The translations under genes and the position numbers were made by a program. A stretch of 47,702 nucleotides of DNA from Desulfopila aestuarii DSM 18488 (GTDB lineage: Bacteria > Desulfobacterota > Desulfobulbia > Desulfobulbales > Desulfocapsaceae). Of the stretch, positions 8,382-16,863 are shown piece by piece (the first letter of the stretch is position 1; each line of letters begins with the position of its first letter). The notes beneath the pieces are model-generated. The model made no database searches, was not told the DNA's origin, and saw only the letters and a list, made by a program, of their open reading frames with translations. The stretch lies in NCBI RefSeq assembly GCF_900143695.1, contig NZ_FRFE01000036.1, forward strand, positions 1-47,702. The letters are read 5' to 3'.

Positions 8382-8753
8382 TCAGTCAAGAAGCGAGGTG
8401 AAAATTTCGCATTCGCGACAGATACTCAGTTTGCTCTTGTTGTCCTTGTCCTGGGTGCACTCGCAGAGGGTGCCGCAGAGAAACCAGCAGAGATGACCGG
8501 ACTGAAATTCCCATGCCGGACACGCCTCCTTCTGATCGCACTGTTTTTTGTCCCAGCAGGGAGTAAGCGGGTTATTACGTCCGCGCTGCTGGATGAGCAA
8601 AAAATAGAGTTGACGTTCGATATGGGTTGGAATGGTACGCCAGCCCTGTTCATAACTGTGGATGGTCTTCAGGGACATTCCAAGGAGTTCGGAGAGTTGC
8701 TTTTGTGTTTTGCCGAGTCTTTTCCGTGACTTCCTGAATTCGAGCTTGTCCAT
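8382..8753 (-). CDS. XRE-type HTH regulator with two-CW cysteine-rich domain
   Basis: This 123-residue protein has an N-terminal XRE/Cro helix-turn-helix (residues 5-55: RLGKTQKQLSELLGMS, then TIHSYEQGWRTIP) followed by a cysteine-rich half. The second half has two Cys-Trp pairs (C66-W67 and C89-W90) and Cys 72, 78, 93, 97, 99, 112 and 115, the pattern of the two-CW domain found in anaerobic deltaproteobacteria. The cysteines probably bind a metal or iron-sulfur cluster, making a redox or metal sensor likely; that is inference. AAGGAAATTGAA precedes the ATG, a good ribosome binding site. No obvious target gene is linked beyond the divergent glycosylase. Confidence 0.75.
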   Translation of the reverse strand: MDKLEFRKSRKRLGKTQKQLSELLGMSLKTIHSYEQGWRTIPTHIERQLYFLLIQQRGRNNPLTPCWDKKQCDQKEACPAWEFQSGHLCWFLCGTLCECTQDKDNKSKLSICRECEIFTSLLD

Positions 8754-9049
8754 TTCAATTTCCTTACACTTTTGTTATTGATGGGGCTGCCAAATAGAAT
8801 CTAAGAAGCATTATTCCTTGACAGTCATGTACTGCTGGAACCACAATGTGTGATACTACATTAGCATATGCTCAAAACAATTGCATCTCAATTTGTAGTA
8901 GTTTTGTAAAAAAATAACGTAAGTATCACCATGTAAGATGGACGTCCGTGGTAGTGTTGTTATCTGGTGCCGGGGTTTTACTCTTGTGGTAATATGGTAT
9001 CTCTTTGAGAATTCGTGGTATCTGACGAAATTGTATCCTGACAAAATGT

Positions 9050-9889
9050 ATGATTATGGAAAGAACACTCACACCTGATACAGAGATTATTCTTCGGGAC
9101 CTGCAGGCATTGCTCAACTATCATCGGCTATCCGGTATAGAGAGTTATCCCGCCACGGAGGAAATACGTGGACTATTGCGGATGACAACCGGTATGGATT
9201 TGCCACAGGAGGTGCGACGGCAGAGACCACCGACAGCGATCGGTAGTGCAGAGAAGACTGTACGTCCGGTGGAACCGCCAAAGCTCAAGCGCGAATCATC
9301 TCAGCGTATTCAGGTGAGCGCACTTCATGATATCCGCGAAGAGGTAATGGCATGTAATGGTTGCGCCTTGTCGGAGAAACGGGTGGTACCAGTACCCGGC
9401 GGGGGTGCTGAAAAGGCGAAACTTCTGATCGTCGGAGACTGGCTGGCGTTGGTTGGGGGGCAAAAATCACCGGTCGGCTGTGTTTTCGGCATTGAACAGG
9501 ACCGGATGCTGGGCAAGATGCTGGAGGCCATCCAGTTGCCGAAAAACAACGTTTTTGTCACCAATGTGATCAAGTGTGGTATTGCCGATAGCTGTCAGCC
9601 CAAGGCCGAGCATGTGCGCGCCTGCGTCTCGTTTTTGCACCGTCAAATTGTTTCGATCCAGCCCGAGGTTATCCTCAGTATGGGACTGATAGCCACCCGG
9701 GCGCTCTTGAACAGACGGGAGCCATTGTCGAAACTTCGTGGGCAGCTGCATGTCTGCAGTGGTCCCAATGACCGGAAAATTCCGTTGATCGCCACCTACC
9801 ATCCCACCTTTCTGCTCCAGAACCCTGAGATGAAAAAAGCCACCTGGCTCGATCTGCAGTTGCTCGCCAGGCAGTTAGGGTTAGCGTAG
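9050..9889 (+). CDS. Family-4 uracil-DNA glycosylase-like protein, catalytic motif altered
   Basis: This 279-residue protein has a 90-residue Pro/Arg-rich N-terminal part and a C-terminal UDG-fold domain. The four iron-sulfur cysteines of family 4 are all kept (C102-x2-C105, C176-x15-C192), as are VTNVIKC and the C-terminal HPT (251-253), where family 4 usually has HPS/HPA. Motif A is not kept. Where family 4 has GEAPGxxED, this protein has GDWLALVGG (129-137), so the usual water-activating and uracil-pocket residues are absent. It may act on another lesion, bind DNA without cutting, or have another function. The gene overlaps the convergent pqqD-like gene by nine bases at its stop. Confidence 0.8.
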   Translation: MIMERTLTPDTEIILRDLQALLNYHRLSGIESYPATEEIRGLLRMTTGMDLPQEVRRQRPPTAIGSAEKTVRPVEPPKLKRESSQRIQVSALHDIREEVMACNGCALSEKRVVPVPGGGAEKAKLLIVGDWLALVGGQKSPVGCVFGIEQDRMLGKMLEAIQLPKNNVFVTNVIKCGIADSCQPKAEHVRACVSFLHRQIVSIQPEVILSMGLIATRALLNRREPLSKLRGQLHVCSGPNDRKIPLIATYHPTFLLQNPEMKKATWLDLQLLARQLGLA

Positions 9890-10267
9890 AATTATCAGCC
9901 CTCTTTTTCCCAGTTCCCGCAGGAAGGTCGTCACAGACTGCTCTGCCTCCTGGGTTGTGATGGTCGACGAATCTGCAAAAGTGCGGATAATTTCGCCCAC
10001 GCTGTTGCTGCCGTCGATCAGCACCCAGACCTGACTACCCAGGCTGTCCAGCTGCAGTTTTCTCGTGAGATTTTCGGTTGATTCTCGATTGAAACGGGAA
10101 AAAATTGCTTTCAGCAGCGGTTTGACCACCAAAGGATATTCGATCAGGATATCGCCAGATTCCTGGGATTGCCAGGAGACGGCCGGCACGATCTCAGGAA
10201 CGCAGGCCAGGGCTTCGCTGCGACTGAGAGCAGGAGGGCGTGTTTTACTGGAGCGGAAGAATTTCAT
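9881..10267 (-). CDS. PqqD-domain protein
   Basis: The 128-residue product ends in a PqqD-like domain (about 45-128): LQLDSLGSQVWVLIDGSNSVGEIIRTFAD, then a helical segment and FLRELGKRGLIIL. PqqD proteins are small winged-helix chaperones that hold a ribosomal precursor peptide for its modifying enzyme. PqqD-like domains also occur with glycosyltransferases and unknown partners. No radical-SAM enzyme or precursor peptide is visible nearby. The ATG at 10267 lies 23 bases inside the end of the preceding gene, implying translational coupling. An upstream in-frame start at 10420 would put 51 out-of-frame-looking residues in front and is rejected. It is the last gene of the 25158-9881 run. Confidence 0.75.
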   Translation of the reverse strand: MKFFRSSKTRPPALSRSEALACVPEIVPAVSWQSQESGDILIEYPLVVKPLLKAIFSRFNRESTENLTRKLQLDSLGSQVWVLIDGSNSVGEIIRTFADSSTITTQEAEQSVTTFLRELGKRGLIILR

Positions 10268-11126
10268 ACCTGTTGGCGAGGTGATGGGCTTCATCGAGAT
10301 GAATGAGATGCCTGCTTTCGACGATGAGGGAGAGCAGACGGTTATGGTGTTCATCATGCCATATTCTGCCCCAGCGATACATAGATTTTCTCGTGAGATG
10401 CGCCACAAGCCGGCGTGCAAAAGTGGGATTGACCTGCATTTCGCACATCACATTTGAATGATTGAGTATTTCTTCCTGTTCCTGCCTGCCGAGCATGCTT
10501 TTCAGCAACTCACTGAGGGACGACTGGGCAAGCCGGGCAGAGGCGGGGGCCAGCCTGCAAAAATCGAGACGAAGATCTTGACCAGAAAAAGCCAGACGGC
10601 TCAGGCCAGCCGAAAAGGTGGAGTCTATATAGGTGTAACCGGGAGGCAGAATCAAACGAAAATCCTGAATCGACCAGAGTGCATCTTCTTCGGGCTTCTG
10701 ATGACAGCGAAGGGATTGCAGGAGTGAGGCGACAGTTGCCGGATTGGTCTGCTGACTGTTCAGATGTAAGAACAGCACCGTTTTGCAGACTGGGCATTGC
10801 CAGACCAGGGCGTCCAGGGATTCGTTATCGTGCCAGGTAAGTCCTGAGAGATCGGGAAGATTGAGGTTGCGAAAAGGCTCAGGTGGAACAAGTTTTAATA
10901 CCGACAGCTTGCTGTCGGCCAGCCGACTGATGGTTGCCTGGATAACTTGATCGACCGAAATTTTTCCGTCTGGTTCCCAGCGGATCTCCAGAAGAGGATT
11001 GAGATCGTTTTCGACTAATAGATGACGGGGGCCGGCGACAATTACCTCCCAGTTGACTGGATTGCTGAACTGCAGACCGTTCCAGCCTGTCAGCCTTCGG
11101 CTGTCGATAGTAGGGGATAAGACCAT
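10245..11126 (-). CDS. Uncharacterised 293-residue protein, partner of PqqD
   Basis: I do not recognise this family. It looks soluble: no signal peptide or membrane helix is seen. The N-terminal half (12-80) is beta-rich, beginning LTGWNGLQFSNPVNWEVIV. A CPVC pair at about residue 111 in VWQCPVCKTVLFLHL could bind a metal but has no clear second pair. The C-terminal half is helical and ends with an Arg/His-rich stretch (RKSMYRWGRIWHDEHHNRLL). The opening resembles a sandwich domain that reads a bound partner, but that is a guess. It starts three bases after the stop of the secreted protein and overlaps the pqqD-like gene by 23 bases, so it most likely works with PqqD. Confidence 0.7.
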   Translation of the reverse strand: MVLSPTIDSRRLTGWNGLQFSNPVNWEVIVAGPRHLLVENDLNPLLEIRWEPDGKISVDQVIQATISRLADSKLSVLKLVPPEPFRNLNLPDLSGLTWHDNESLDALVWQCPVCKTVLFLHLNSQQTNPATVASLLQSLRCHQKPEEDALWSIQDFRLILPPGYTYIDSTFSAGLSRLAFSGQDLRLDFCRLAPASARLAQSSLSELLKSMLGRQEQEEILNHSNVMCEMQVNPTFARRLVAHLTRKSMYRWGRIWHDEHHNRLLSLIVESRHLIHLDEAHHLANRYEILPLQ

Positions 11127-11129
11127 CGA

Positions 11130-11732
11130 TTAGCGTGGGATCAGGAACTGCCAATCCGGCTTTTTCAACTGCTCGAGTCGTTCCCGGTCCTTGTCACTCT
11201 TTTTCTCTTCACACATCTGGTTGAAGCACTCCCGCTCCTCCTCCATCATATCAGTATAGGATAACTTGACCACATTACCGATAGACTCGTTGGGATTACG
11301 GAGATTATGCTGCAGTAAAAGACTGATGGTCCGGTTTGCGCTGTCTTTGAAATACCATTTCCAGATGTGGAGAATGCCAAATGAATCGCCTTTCCACTCG
11401 TCCGGGGCACCGAACTGCTTTTTATATTCGCTCAAGAGTTTGAGGAAGTACTCTTTTGTCTGATCCTCGTATTTCAGTTCGATTCTAACGATCTTGTTGG
11501 GATATTTACAAATACCGTAGCTGATTACCCCTTTCCGAAAACCATGCCAGTCGGTGATCACCATTTCTTTAAGAAAGTTGGTGTTCATGGCATCTGGATA
11601 ATCGCCAACATCCGAGCCCAGTACAAAACCACCGACCTCAAGTGGTGCCTTTCCTTTGGCCAGGACAGATGTACTATTTATGAAGCACAGGCAGCAAGCG
11701 ATGGCAAGGACGATTGTTCTGGTAGGTTTCAT
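11130..11732 (-). CDS. Secreted protein of unknown function
   Basis: The 200-residue product has a Sec signal peptide (1-25, cleavage after VLA) and a roughly 130-residue mixed alpha/beta domain including VGGFVLGSDVGDYP, YEDQTKEYFLKLLSEYKKQ and LHIWKWYFKD. This layout is seen in small periplasmic proteins from deltaproteobacteria with no assigned role. A charged helix follows (EEERECFNQMCEEKK) with two cysteines that could form a disulfide. It starts 36 bases after the CNBD gene and ends 3 bases before the next gene, so it is part of the same run. A periplasmic partner for the transporters is plausible. Confidence 0.75.
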   Translation of the reverse strand: MKPTRTIVLAIACCLCFINSTSVLAKGKAPLEVGGFVLGSDVGDYPDAMNTNFLKEMVITDWHGFRKGVISYGICKYPNKIVRIELKYEDQTKEYFLKLLSEYKKQFGAPDEWKGDSFGILHIWKWYFKDSANRTISLLLQHNLRNPNESIGNVVKLSYTDMMEEERECFNQMCEEKKSDKDRERLEQLKKPDWQFLIPR

Positions 11733-11768
11733 GATGTGTGGAAATAAAGGTAAAAATTGAAATTTCTA

Positions 11769-12293
11769 TCAGCCGATGAGCGGGCCGCTGTCTGCGCTCA
11801 AGCCCGCTTCCAACAGACGGTCCAGCAGGTTAGCCGTCTGGTTTTCGAAGCGGGAGATCCGAAGTTGGATAACTTTCTCTGTTATCTTATCACGCTTTTC
11901 TGGATATTTGCTTAATACTTTCTCGAATCCTTCCCGGCTGATGATCAGAATTTCGGTTTCCTGGGTAGCTCTTGCAGAAAAAAACCAATCAAAACGTGCA
12001 AGAAGCGCCAGTTCCCCGAAAAAACTGCCGGGCCGAAGACGCTGTACGACAATTTCCTGATCCCTGTGACGGGTGATAATGTCCACCTCACCGCTGATGA
12101 TGAGATAACAGTTTTCCGCCTTGTCCCCCTGAAGGAGGATACTTGCACCTGGCTGGTAGGTACGGTGTCGGGATAGATAGGCAAAGAGCTTAACGACCTC
12201 CGCCGGTGCACCGGCAAAAACCTGGCTCTGGCGGAGTATATCGAAATCGAGGGTGATTCTGCAATTGCACTCAGGAGTTGTTGACGAGCTCAT
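11769..12293 (-). CDS. Cyclic-nucleotide-binding-fold protein
   Basis: This 174-residue cytosolic protein has a CNBD/Crp-like beta-roll at about 20-140 (YQPGASILLQGDKAENCYLI, then PGSFFGELALLARFD), followed by a helical tail. There is no DNA-binding helix-turn-helix, so it is not a Crp-type regulator. The phosphate-binding cassette keeps Gly93-Glu94-Leu95, but the Arg that contacts the cyclic phosphate is replaced by Trp (W103 by my alignment), so nucleotide binding is doubtful. Its start overlaps the end of the ABC exporter by 23 bases. In other ABC systems a CNBD is fused to or encoded with the transporter, so a regulatory subunit role is the simplest idea. Confidence 0.85.
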   Translation of the reverse strand: MSSSTTPECNCRITLDFDILRQSQVFAGAPAEVVKLFAYLSRHRTYQPGASILLQGDKAENCYLIISGEVDIITRHRDQEIVVQRLRPGSFFGELALLARFDWFFSARATQETEILIISREGFEKVLSKYPEKRDKITEKVIQLRISRFENQTANLLDRLLEAGLSADSGPLIG

Positions 12294-14844
12294 ACAGAAT
12301 TCCTCTTTCTTTCATAAGTTCAGTATATCCGCCGGATTCTACGACCTTGCCTGCCTTCATAACGAGAATATGATCATAACCGGCGATCATGTCAAGGCGA
12401 TGCATTACCGCAATAACCGTTGTCGTCTTGCGCAATTGGGTGTTGATGTACTGCTGGATTCTGGCCTGGGAATTGTTGTCCAGGCTGGCTGTAGCTTCGT
12501 CGAGTATGAGAATGGGCGCGTTCTTTAACAGGGCCGTGGCGATGGCTATCTTCTGTTTTTGGCCGCCCGAGAGCTTGTCGCCTTTGCTGCCCACATGAAA
12601 GTCCAGACCGATCTCGAAAACTTCGTCGAGCAGTCCCTGATCCTTGAAAAGCTGCAGTGCCAGTGGAGCAAGGGTCGACTGCACTACATCCTTTTCAATT
12701 ACAGTACCAAAGATGATGTTGTCAAGGAGCGAGTGGGAGTAGAGGTATTGGCTGGCACAGAAGGGTGTGAAGAAGATGGCATGTCGTTCGGGTGCCATCT
12801 GGGCCATGTCGTAGATGGTGCGCTGCAGAACACCATTGCGGCATTGTTCCAGGTCGATACCGAGCACATTTTGCAGGAATTTTTGGCGCATAGCTACAAT
12901 CCTGTCTTTATCGGCCCTGCTGATGGTGTAGATCTTGTGCTGGCCCGGGGTAAAGAGCAGGGCCAGGGCCAGAAAGCGATCCTGATCCTGATCCTTTAAT
13001 TGCTCAATCCCTTTGCTGTCCGCTTTTTTCACGAGAGCAATATAGCTGTCGAGCTGGTCTGGTTCCATCGGGCTGCCCTGGAAGAAGAACTCGTCGTTCT
13101 GGAAATCGGCGAGCAGCGTGATGGTGGTTTTGGCAATGGAACGACCGAGTTCTAAAAGCCATGGCAGTAACGCATTGTCCTTTATAAAGGCCCGGAAGGG
13201 TTCGTTGCCGATCAACCCTTCCACATGTGGGCTGCCAGGATAACTGCTGAAGGTGAGGTTGATGCCGAGGGTGGAATATTCAAGGAAAAGATTGGCGTCA
13301 TAGAATTCCACCACGTGGCTAAACTGGCGCCGCAGTTCACTGGAGACGATATCGCGCATACGCAAAAATTTGTCCACCAGTGGATAGGCCTGTCGCGGCG
13401 GAATCACGGTTCTGAGGCCCCAACGAATCACATCTTCGGCCAGCCCCACATTTGCGATCATGTTTATGAGGTCCGGGCTGTCCGGAAGCTCATCCAGAAC
13501 CCCGGACCGCTGCAGAGCTGAGCAGGAGTAGAGCAAATTGTCGCGGACCGTCCCTGTAAAGATAAAGGGATGCTGTGAGACAAAACTGATATTTTTGGCG
13601 ATATCGAGCTTGGTCATCTCGTTGATTTCGATATTATCTACGCTCAACACCCCTTGCGTGTGGCTGTAGAGCTGGCCAATCAACAGACTTAAGGTCGATT
13701 TGCCCGAGCCTGAAAAGCCAATAAGGGCCATATGGCTGCCGGGCGTGAGGTCAAAGGTTACCTCGTCGAGCAGTCGGGTGGTGTTGTCGATAGTATAACC
13801 GACATTACGGGCTTCGATATGGCCTTTCAGGGTTAACGGTTTACGGTCCGGCGCTGCCAGCAGATATTCCGGCTCAAGGTCGAAGGCTTCCATGATTTGC
13901 CGATAACGGACCTCTGCATCCTGATAATCCTGGTAATATTCGATAATTTCCTTCCATGGATCGTATACCTTTTCATAGGCAGAAAGAAAGGCCACCAGTG
14001 CGCCGATGGTGAACTGGCCATTGATAGCAAGGTAACCGCCGATGAGAAAGAGGAGGAAGGGGCCGAGACTCTGGAACAGGTTGTTGCTGAACTTGATACC
14101 ATATTTCAGGATGGACAGCCGTCGCATGATGATATAGAGCCGTTCCACCAGCCGATCAAGCCGAGTCTTTTCCAGATCGAAACCGGCGTTGGCCTGTACC
14201 TCGTGGATGCCGGAACTTGCCTCGTTCACCAGATTGGCCATGGCACGGGTCACCGTCACTCGGGTACGGTTGATGGCATTGTAGCGTTTCTGTAAAAGCG
14301 GCACAACCACCAGTTCGAAGGGGTAGACGGTCATGCTGATCAAACCGAGGAAAGGATTAAGGTAGATCATATACCCGGCAAAGGCGAGAAAGGTGAGAAA
14401 GGAGGTGACGGGAATGGCCAGCGCTCCGCCTAGGAACATGCCAATGGCGTTGAGTTCGGCGGTGAGTGCCGAGATGATGGTGCCGGTCTGGGTACGGTGG
14501 AAGAATTGCAGAGGGAGCCGCAGGATATGATTATACAGTTCCTGACGCATTTCGATCAGGATCTTCTGGCCGATGATCGCCTGATACGAGTTGATGAAAT
14601 ATTTTAGGAGCCCTGCCACCAGCACCGCCGCCATGTAAAGACCACAGTAAAGGAAGAGGAGGTCTATTTCCTTGAGGTTGATTGCCTCGTTGATGATCTT
14701 GCGCTGCATCTCCAGCGGATAGACGCGGAAAAAGAGGCTGACGATGATGACACCGAGCAGCATCAGCTGCGGACCCCGGAATCGGTTGATGATCCAGGAG
14801 AAAAGCGTGCGCTTAGTGATGGGTGTGGTGTCGAATTTGCTCAT
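12271..14844 (-). CDS. ABC exporter (permease-ATPase) with large insertion in the ATPase domain
   Basis: This 857-residue half-transporter has six membrane helices (about 25-315, type I exporter fold), then a nucleotide-binding domain with Walker A GFSGSGKST (376-384), Q-loop VSQHP (422-426), signature LSGGQ (758-762), Walker B ILILDEA (779-785) and H-loop His815. The gap from Q-loop to signature is about 330 residues instead of the usual ~60. About 265 residues (441-705) are inserted, flanked by two similar motifs (DNLLYS at 435 and DNIIFG at 708), as though the sequence after the Q-loop had been duplicated. All catalytic motifs are kept, so ATPase activity is likely. No C39 peptidase domain precedes the membrane part. 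It starts 3 bases after the preceding gene and overlaps the CNBD gene. Confidence 0.9.
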   Translation of the reverse strand: MSKFDTTPITKRTLFSWIINRFRGPQLMLLGVIIVSLFFRVYPLEMQRKIINEAINLKEIDLLFLYCGLYMAAVLVAGLLKYFINSYQAIIGQKILIEMRQELYNHILRLPLQFFHRTQTGTIISALTAELNAIGMFLGGALAIPVTSFLTFLAFAGYMIYLNPFLGLISMTVYPFELVVVPLLQKRYNAINRTRVTVTRAMANLVNEASSGIHEVQANAGFDLEKTRLDRLVERLYIIMRRLSILKYGIKFSNNLFQSLGPFLLFLIGGYLAINGQFTIGALVAFLSAYEKVYDPWKEIIEYYQDYQDAEVRYRQIMEAFDLEPEYLLAAPDRKPLTLKGHIEARNVGYTIDNTTRLLDEVTFDLTPGSHMALIGFSGSGKSTLSLLIGQLYSHTQGVLSVDNIEINEMTKLDIAKNISFVSQHPFIFTGTVRDNLLYSCSALQRSGVLDELPDSPDLINMIANVGLAEDVIRWGLRTVIPPRQAYPLVDKFLRMRDIVSSELRRQFSHVVEFYDANLFLEYSTLGINLTFSSYPGSPHVEGLIGNEPFRAFIKDNALLPWLLELGRSIAKTTITLLADFQNDEFFFQGSPMEPDQLDSYIALVKKADSKGIEQLKDQDQDRFLALALLFTPGQHKIYTISRADKDRIVAMRQKFLQNVLGIDLEQCRNGVLQRTIYDMAQMAPERHAIFFTPFCASQYLYSHSLLDNIIFGTVIEKDVVQSTLAPLALQLFKDQGLLDEVFEIGLDFHVGSKGDKLSGGQKQKIAIATALLKNAPILILDEATASLDNNSQARIQQYINTQLRKTTTVIAVMHRLDMIAGYDHILVMKAGKVVESGGYTELMKERGILYELVNNS

Positions 14845-14847
14845 CGG

Positions 14848-16806
14848 TCAGTAGGCCATGTAGCTGAGTGATTTCATAATGAGGGCAAAGCCCATGGCAA
14901 ACATGCCGGAAAGGCCCATGCCACAGGAGAAACCGGCAAGTAGCACCGGCGCGTACTGACGCCACATGGGGCCAAATTTTTTCATAAAGAAATAGCGGCC
15001 GAGAAAAGCGCCAGCCACCTCGAGGATAAGACCATGCGGCGTCGACTGACCGAGCCCTCGCACTACTCCGTAAATGAGCAGCACCGGCAACCCGAAAAGG
15101 CTCAGGACAAAATACATAAGCAGTCCGAAACCGAGACCGCTCACTACGGTTGAGCCGTTTAAGGCCTGGTAGAACATCGAGTTTCCTTCCAGGGTCGAGG
15201 TCTGCATCAACAGGGTATTCAAGGCCTGGAGATGCCAGAGTTCCTGGGCAAAGGGGTAGCTAGCCGACGGAATTGGGGCCAATCGCCAGATGAACTGCGA
15301 GAAGAGCAGGCTAGCAATCATCACGATGGGAAAGACCAGTACCTCGGCCTTGATGATGCCGCGAATAGAGGTGCCGGTCAGTTCTATCTGGCGGAACTGG
15401 ACCGTGGCTTCGCCATAGTTGTGAATGGGGATCGGCGCGTACCATATCTCGATGCCCTGGTACCCGAAAAATCGGGCGCCGGCGATAAAGCTCGCTTCTC
15501 TCACCAATGGCAGGCTGACGAACTGGCCGGCAATACCTTCCATCCTGGCGGTGATGTAGCTGATAATAGGGGTGTAGATGAAGCCATAGGCGAGGAAGAA
15601 GACCCAGGGAAAAGACGGCACCAACCAGACGCAGAGCCCCACATAGGCAAGCGTCGAGAAAAAATAGATTGCAATCGATATCCAGAAATTGAAATCACCT
15701 CGCCCGGGTGGCGGGGTAAAGAGATCCTGCAAGCTTCCACGGTTACTGGAATCTTTGAGCGATTTGACCACGGACCAGACGCCGATGCAGCCGATTGCAA
15801 GGCCGAGGCCGATACCAAAGCTCATGTAAAAATCGAAATTGTTGGCAAAGACCGTGTCCACCGTGGCCATGCCGGGGTGCCAGCGGGTCAGGATGCCCCA
15901 GGAGTAGAGCATCGGGTTCAGGATAAAGGTGATGATGAGCCCGATCAGTCCGCCGATTACTGCCCAGAAAGGTAATACCATGCCGACAAAGAGCAGCCCG
16001 AGATCAAGTTGAAGACCTGTCGCAACCGCCGGCAGAAAATCCTCGGTGTGGTTGGTCAGCTCAATCCAGGGAATGGGGATAAGGCGGATCTGTTCGGTGA
16101 AAATGAGGCCCGACACAATGGGCAGCACCACATATATGCCGCCAAAAATGAGGCCTATCACCCCGCCAATGGAAAAGACCCGCCATTTCCAGCTCTTTTT
16201 GCCTTTTTCTTCCGCCGACTCGGCAAGGGCCATCGTGCCCAGGGCTGCTACTGGAGCCATGGGGAAGGGCAGTTTCTCTACATCGGAGGTGATACGGTAG
16301 AGGGCATATCCGAGGCCGAAATGGTCGATGCGCTGGATGATCTGCGATCCTACTAGGAGCAAAATTGGGACCAGCCAGTCGCGATGGAGAAAGGTGCGCT
16401 CGACCATTGAGGCCGAATCAGGGCCGGGCGCTACCCAGGAGGGAATGAACTCTGTCACCCCCAGCATCCGGGCTGCATCCGACTGCACCAGATACTGGTT
16501 CCACAACAGACCGGAAAAAGGCGAGGCCAGTGCTGCGCCGGCCATATAATAGAGGAGGAAGATCTCCTGCTGTTTCAGCTCGGAGTGGGCCCGCTTGGCA
16601 ATCTCGGCAAAAAGGATAATAGTGACCCAACGCGCGGCTGGGCCTATCCCCTGGCCGATCACGAGCTGCAGGTACATCGAGCCCGGCATCATCAGAAAGC
16701 CAATGAAGATGGCGCCGATGATGGTTTTCCAGTCGAATCCCTCTTCGAAGTGGGTCGGCTGCGGGAGCAGGTCCCGATATTCTTTTAGTTCCTTGTCGTC
16801 ATACAT
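14848..16806 (-). CDS. Large polytopic membrane protein, OPT-superfamily-like
   Basis: This 652-residue inner-membrane protein has about 14-16 hydrophobic segments. The N-terminal region (FDWKTIIGAIFIGFLMMP, then LQLVIGQGIGPAARWVTI) and the repeated helix pairs with short loops suggest the oligopeptide transporter (OPT) superfamily, but no exact OPT signature can be assigned by eye. The C-terminal half keeps small-residue-rich helices (FGLLMYFVLSLFGLPVLLIYG). It starts 57 bases after the DUF6785-like gene and ends 3 bases before the ABC exporter. Similar pairs of large permeases are known from Planctomycetes (from memory, unverified). The substrate is unknown. Confidence 0.7.
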   Translation of the reverse strand: MYDDKELKEYRDLLPQPTHFEEGFDWKTIIGAIFIGFLMMPGSMYLQLVIGQGIGPAARWVTIILFAEIAKRAHSELKQQEIFLLYYMAGAALASPFSGLLWNQYLVQSDAARMLGVTEFIPSWVAPGPDSASMVERTFLHRDWLVPILLLVGSQIIQRIDHFGLGYALYRITSDVEKLPFPMAPVAALGTMALAESAEEKGKKSWKWRVFSIGGVIGLIFGGIYVVLPIVSGLIFTEQIRLIPIPWIELTNHTEDFLPAVATGLQLDLGLLFVGMVLPFWAVIGGLIGLIITFILNPMLYSWGILTRWHPGMATVDTVFANNFDFYMSFGIGLGLAIGCIGVWSVVKSLKDSSNRGSLQDLFTPPPGRGDFNFWISIAIYFFSTLAYVGLCVWLVPSFPWVFFLAYGFIYTPIISYITARMEGIAGQFVSLPLVREASFIAGARFFGYQGIEIWYAPIPIHNYGEATVQFRQIELTGTSIRGIIKAEVLVFPIVMIASLLFSQFIWRLAPIPSASYPFAQELWHLQALNTLLMQTSTLEGNSMFYQALNGSTVVSGLGFGLLMYFVLSLFGLPVLLIYGVVRGLGQSTPHGLILEVAGAFLGRYFFMKKFGPMWRQYAPVLLAGFSCGMGLSGMFAMGFALIMKSLSYMAY

Positions 16807-16863
16807 GGTGCAGGTTCAACTCCGCAAAATAATTATGCCAGAAGGTATCTCGCCTTTGGCTGA

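Noticed and set aside
9881-10420. Longer start for the PqqD-domain protein
   Set aside because: The first 51 residues lie wholly inside the preceding gene and look like out-of-frame sequence; ATG 10267 fits the family.
15232-15975. 247-residue plus-strand frame opposite the OPT-like gene
   Set aside because: Low-complexity charged sequence typical of the antisense of a hydrophobic protein.
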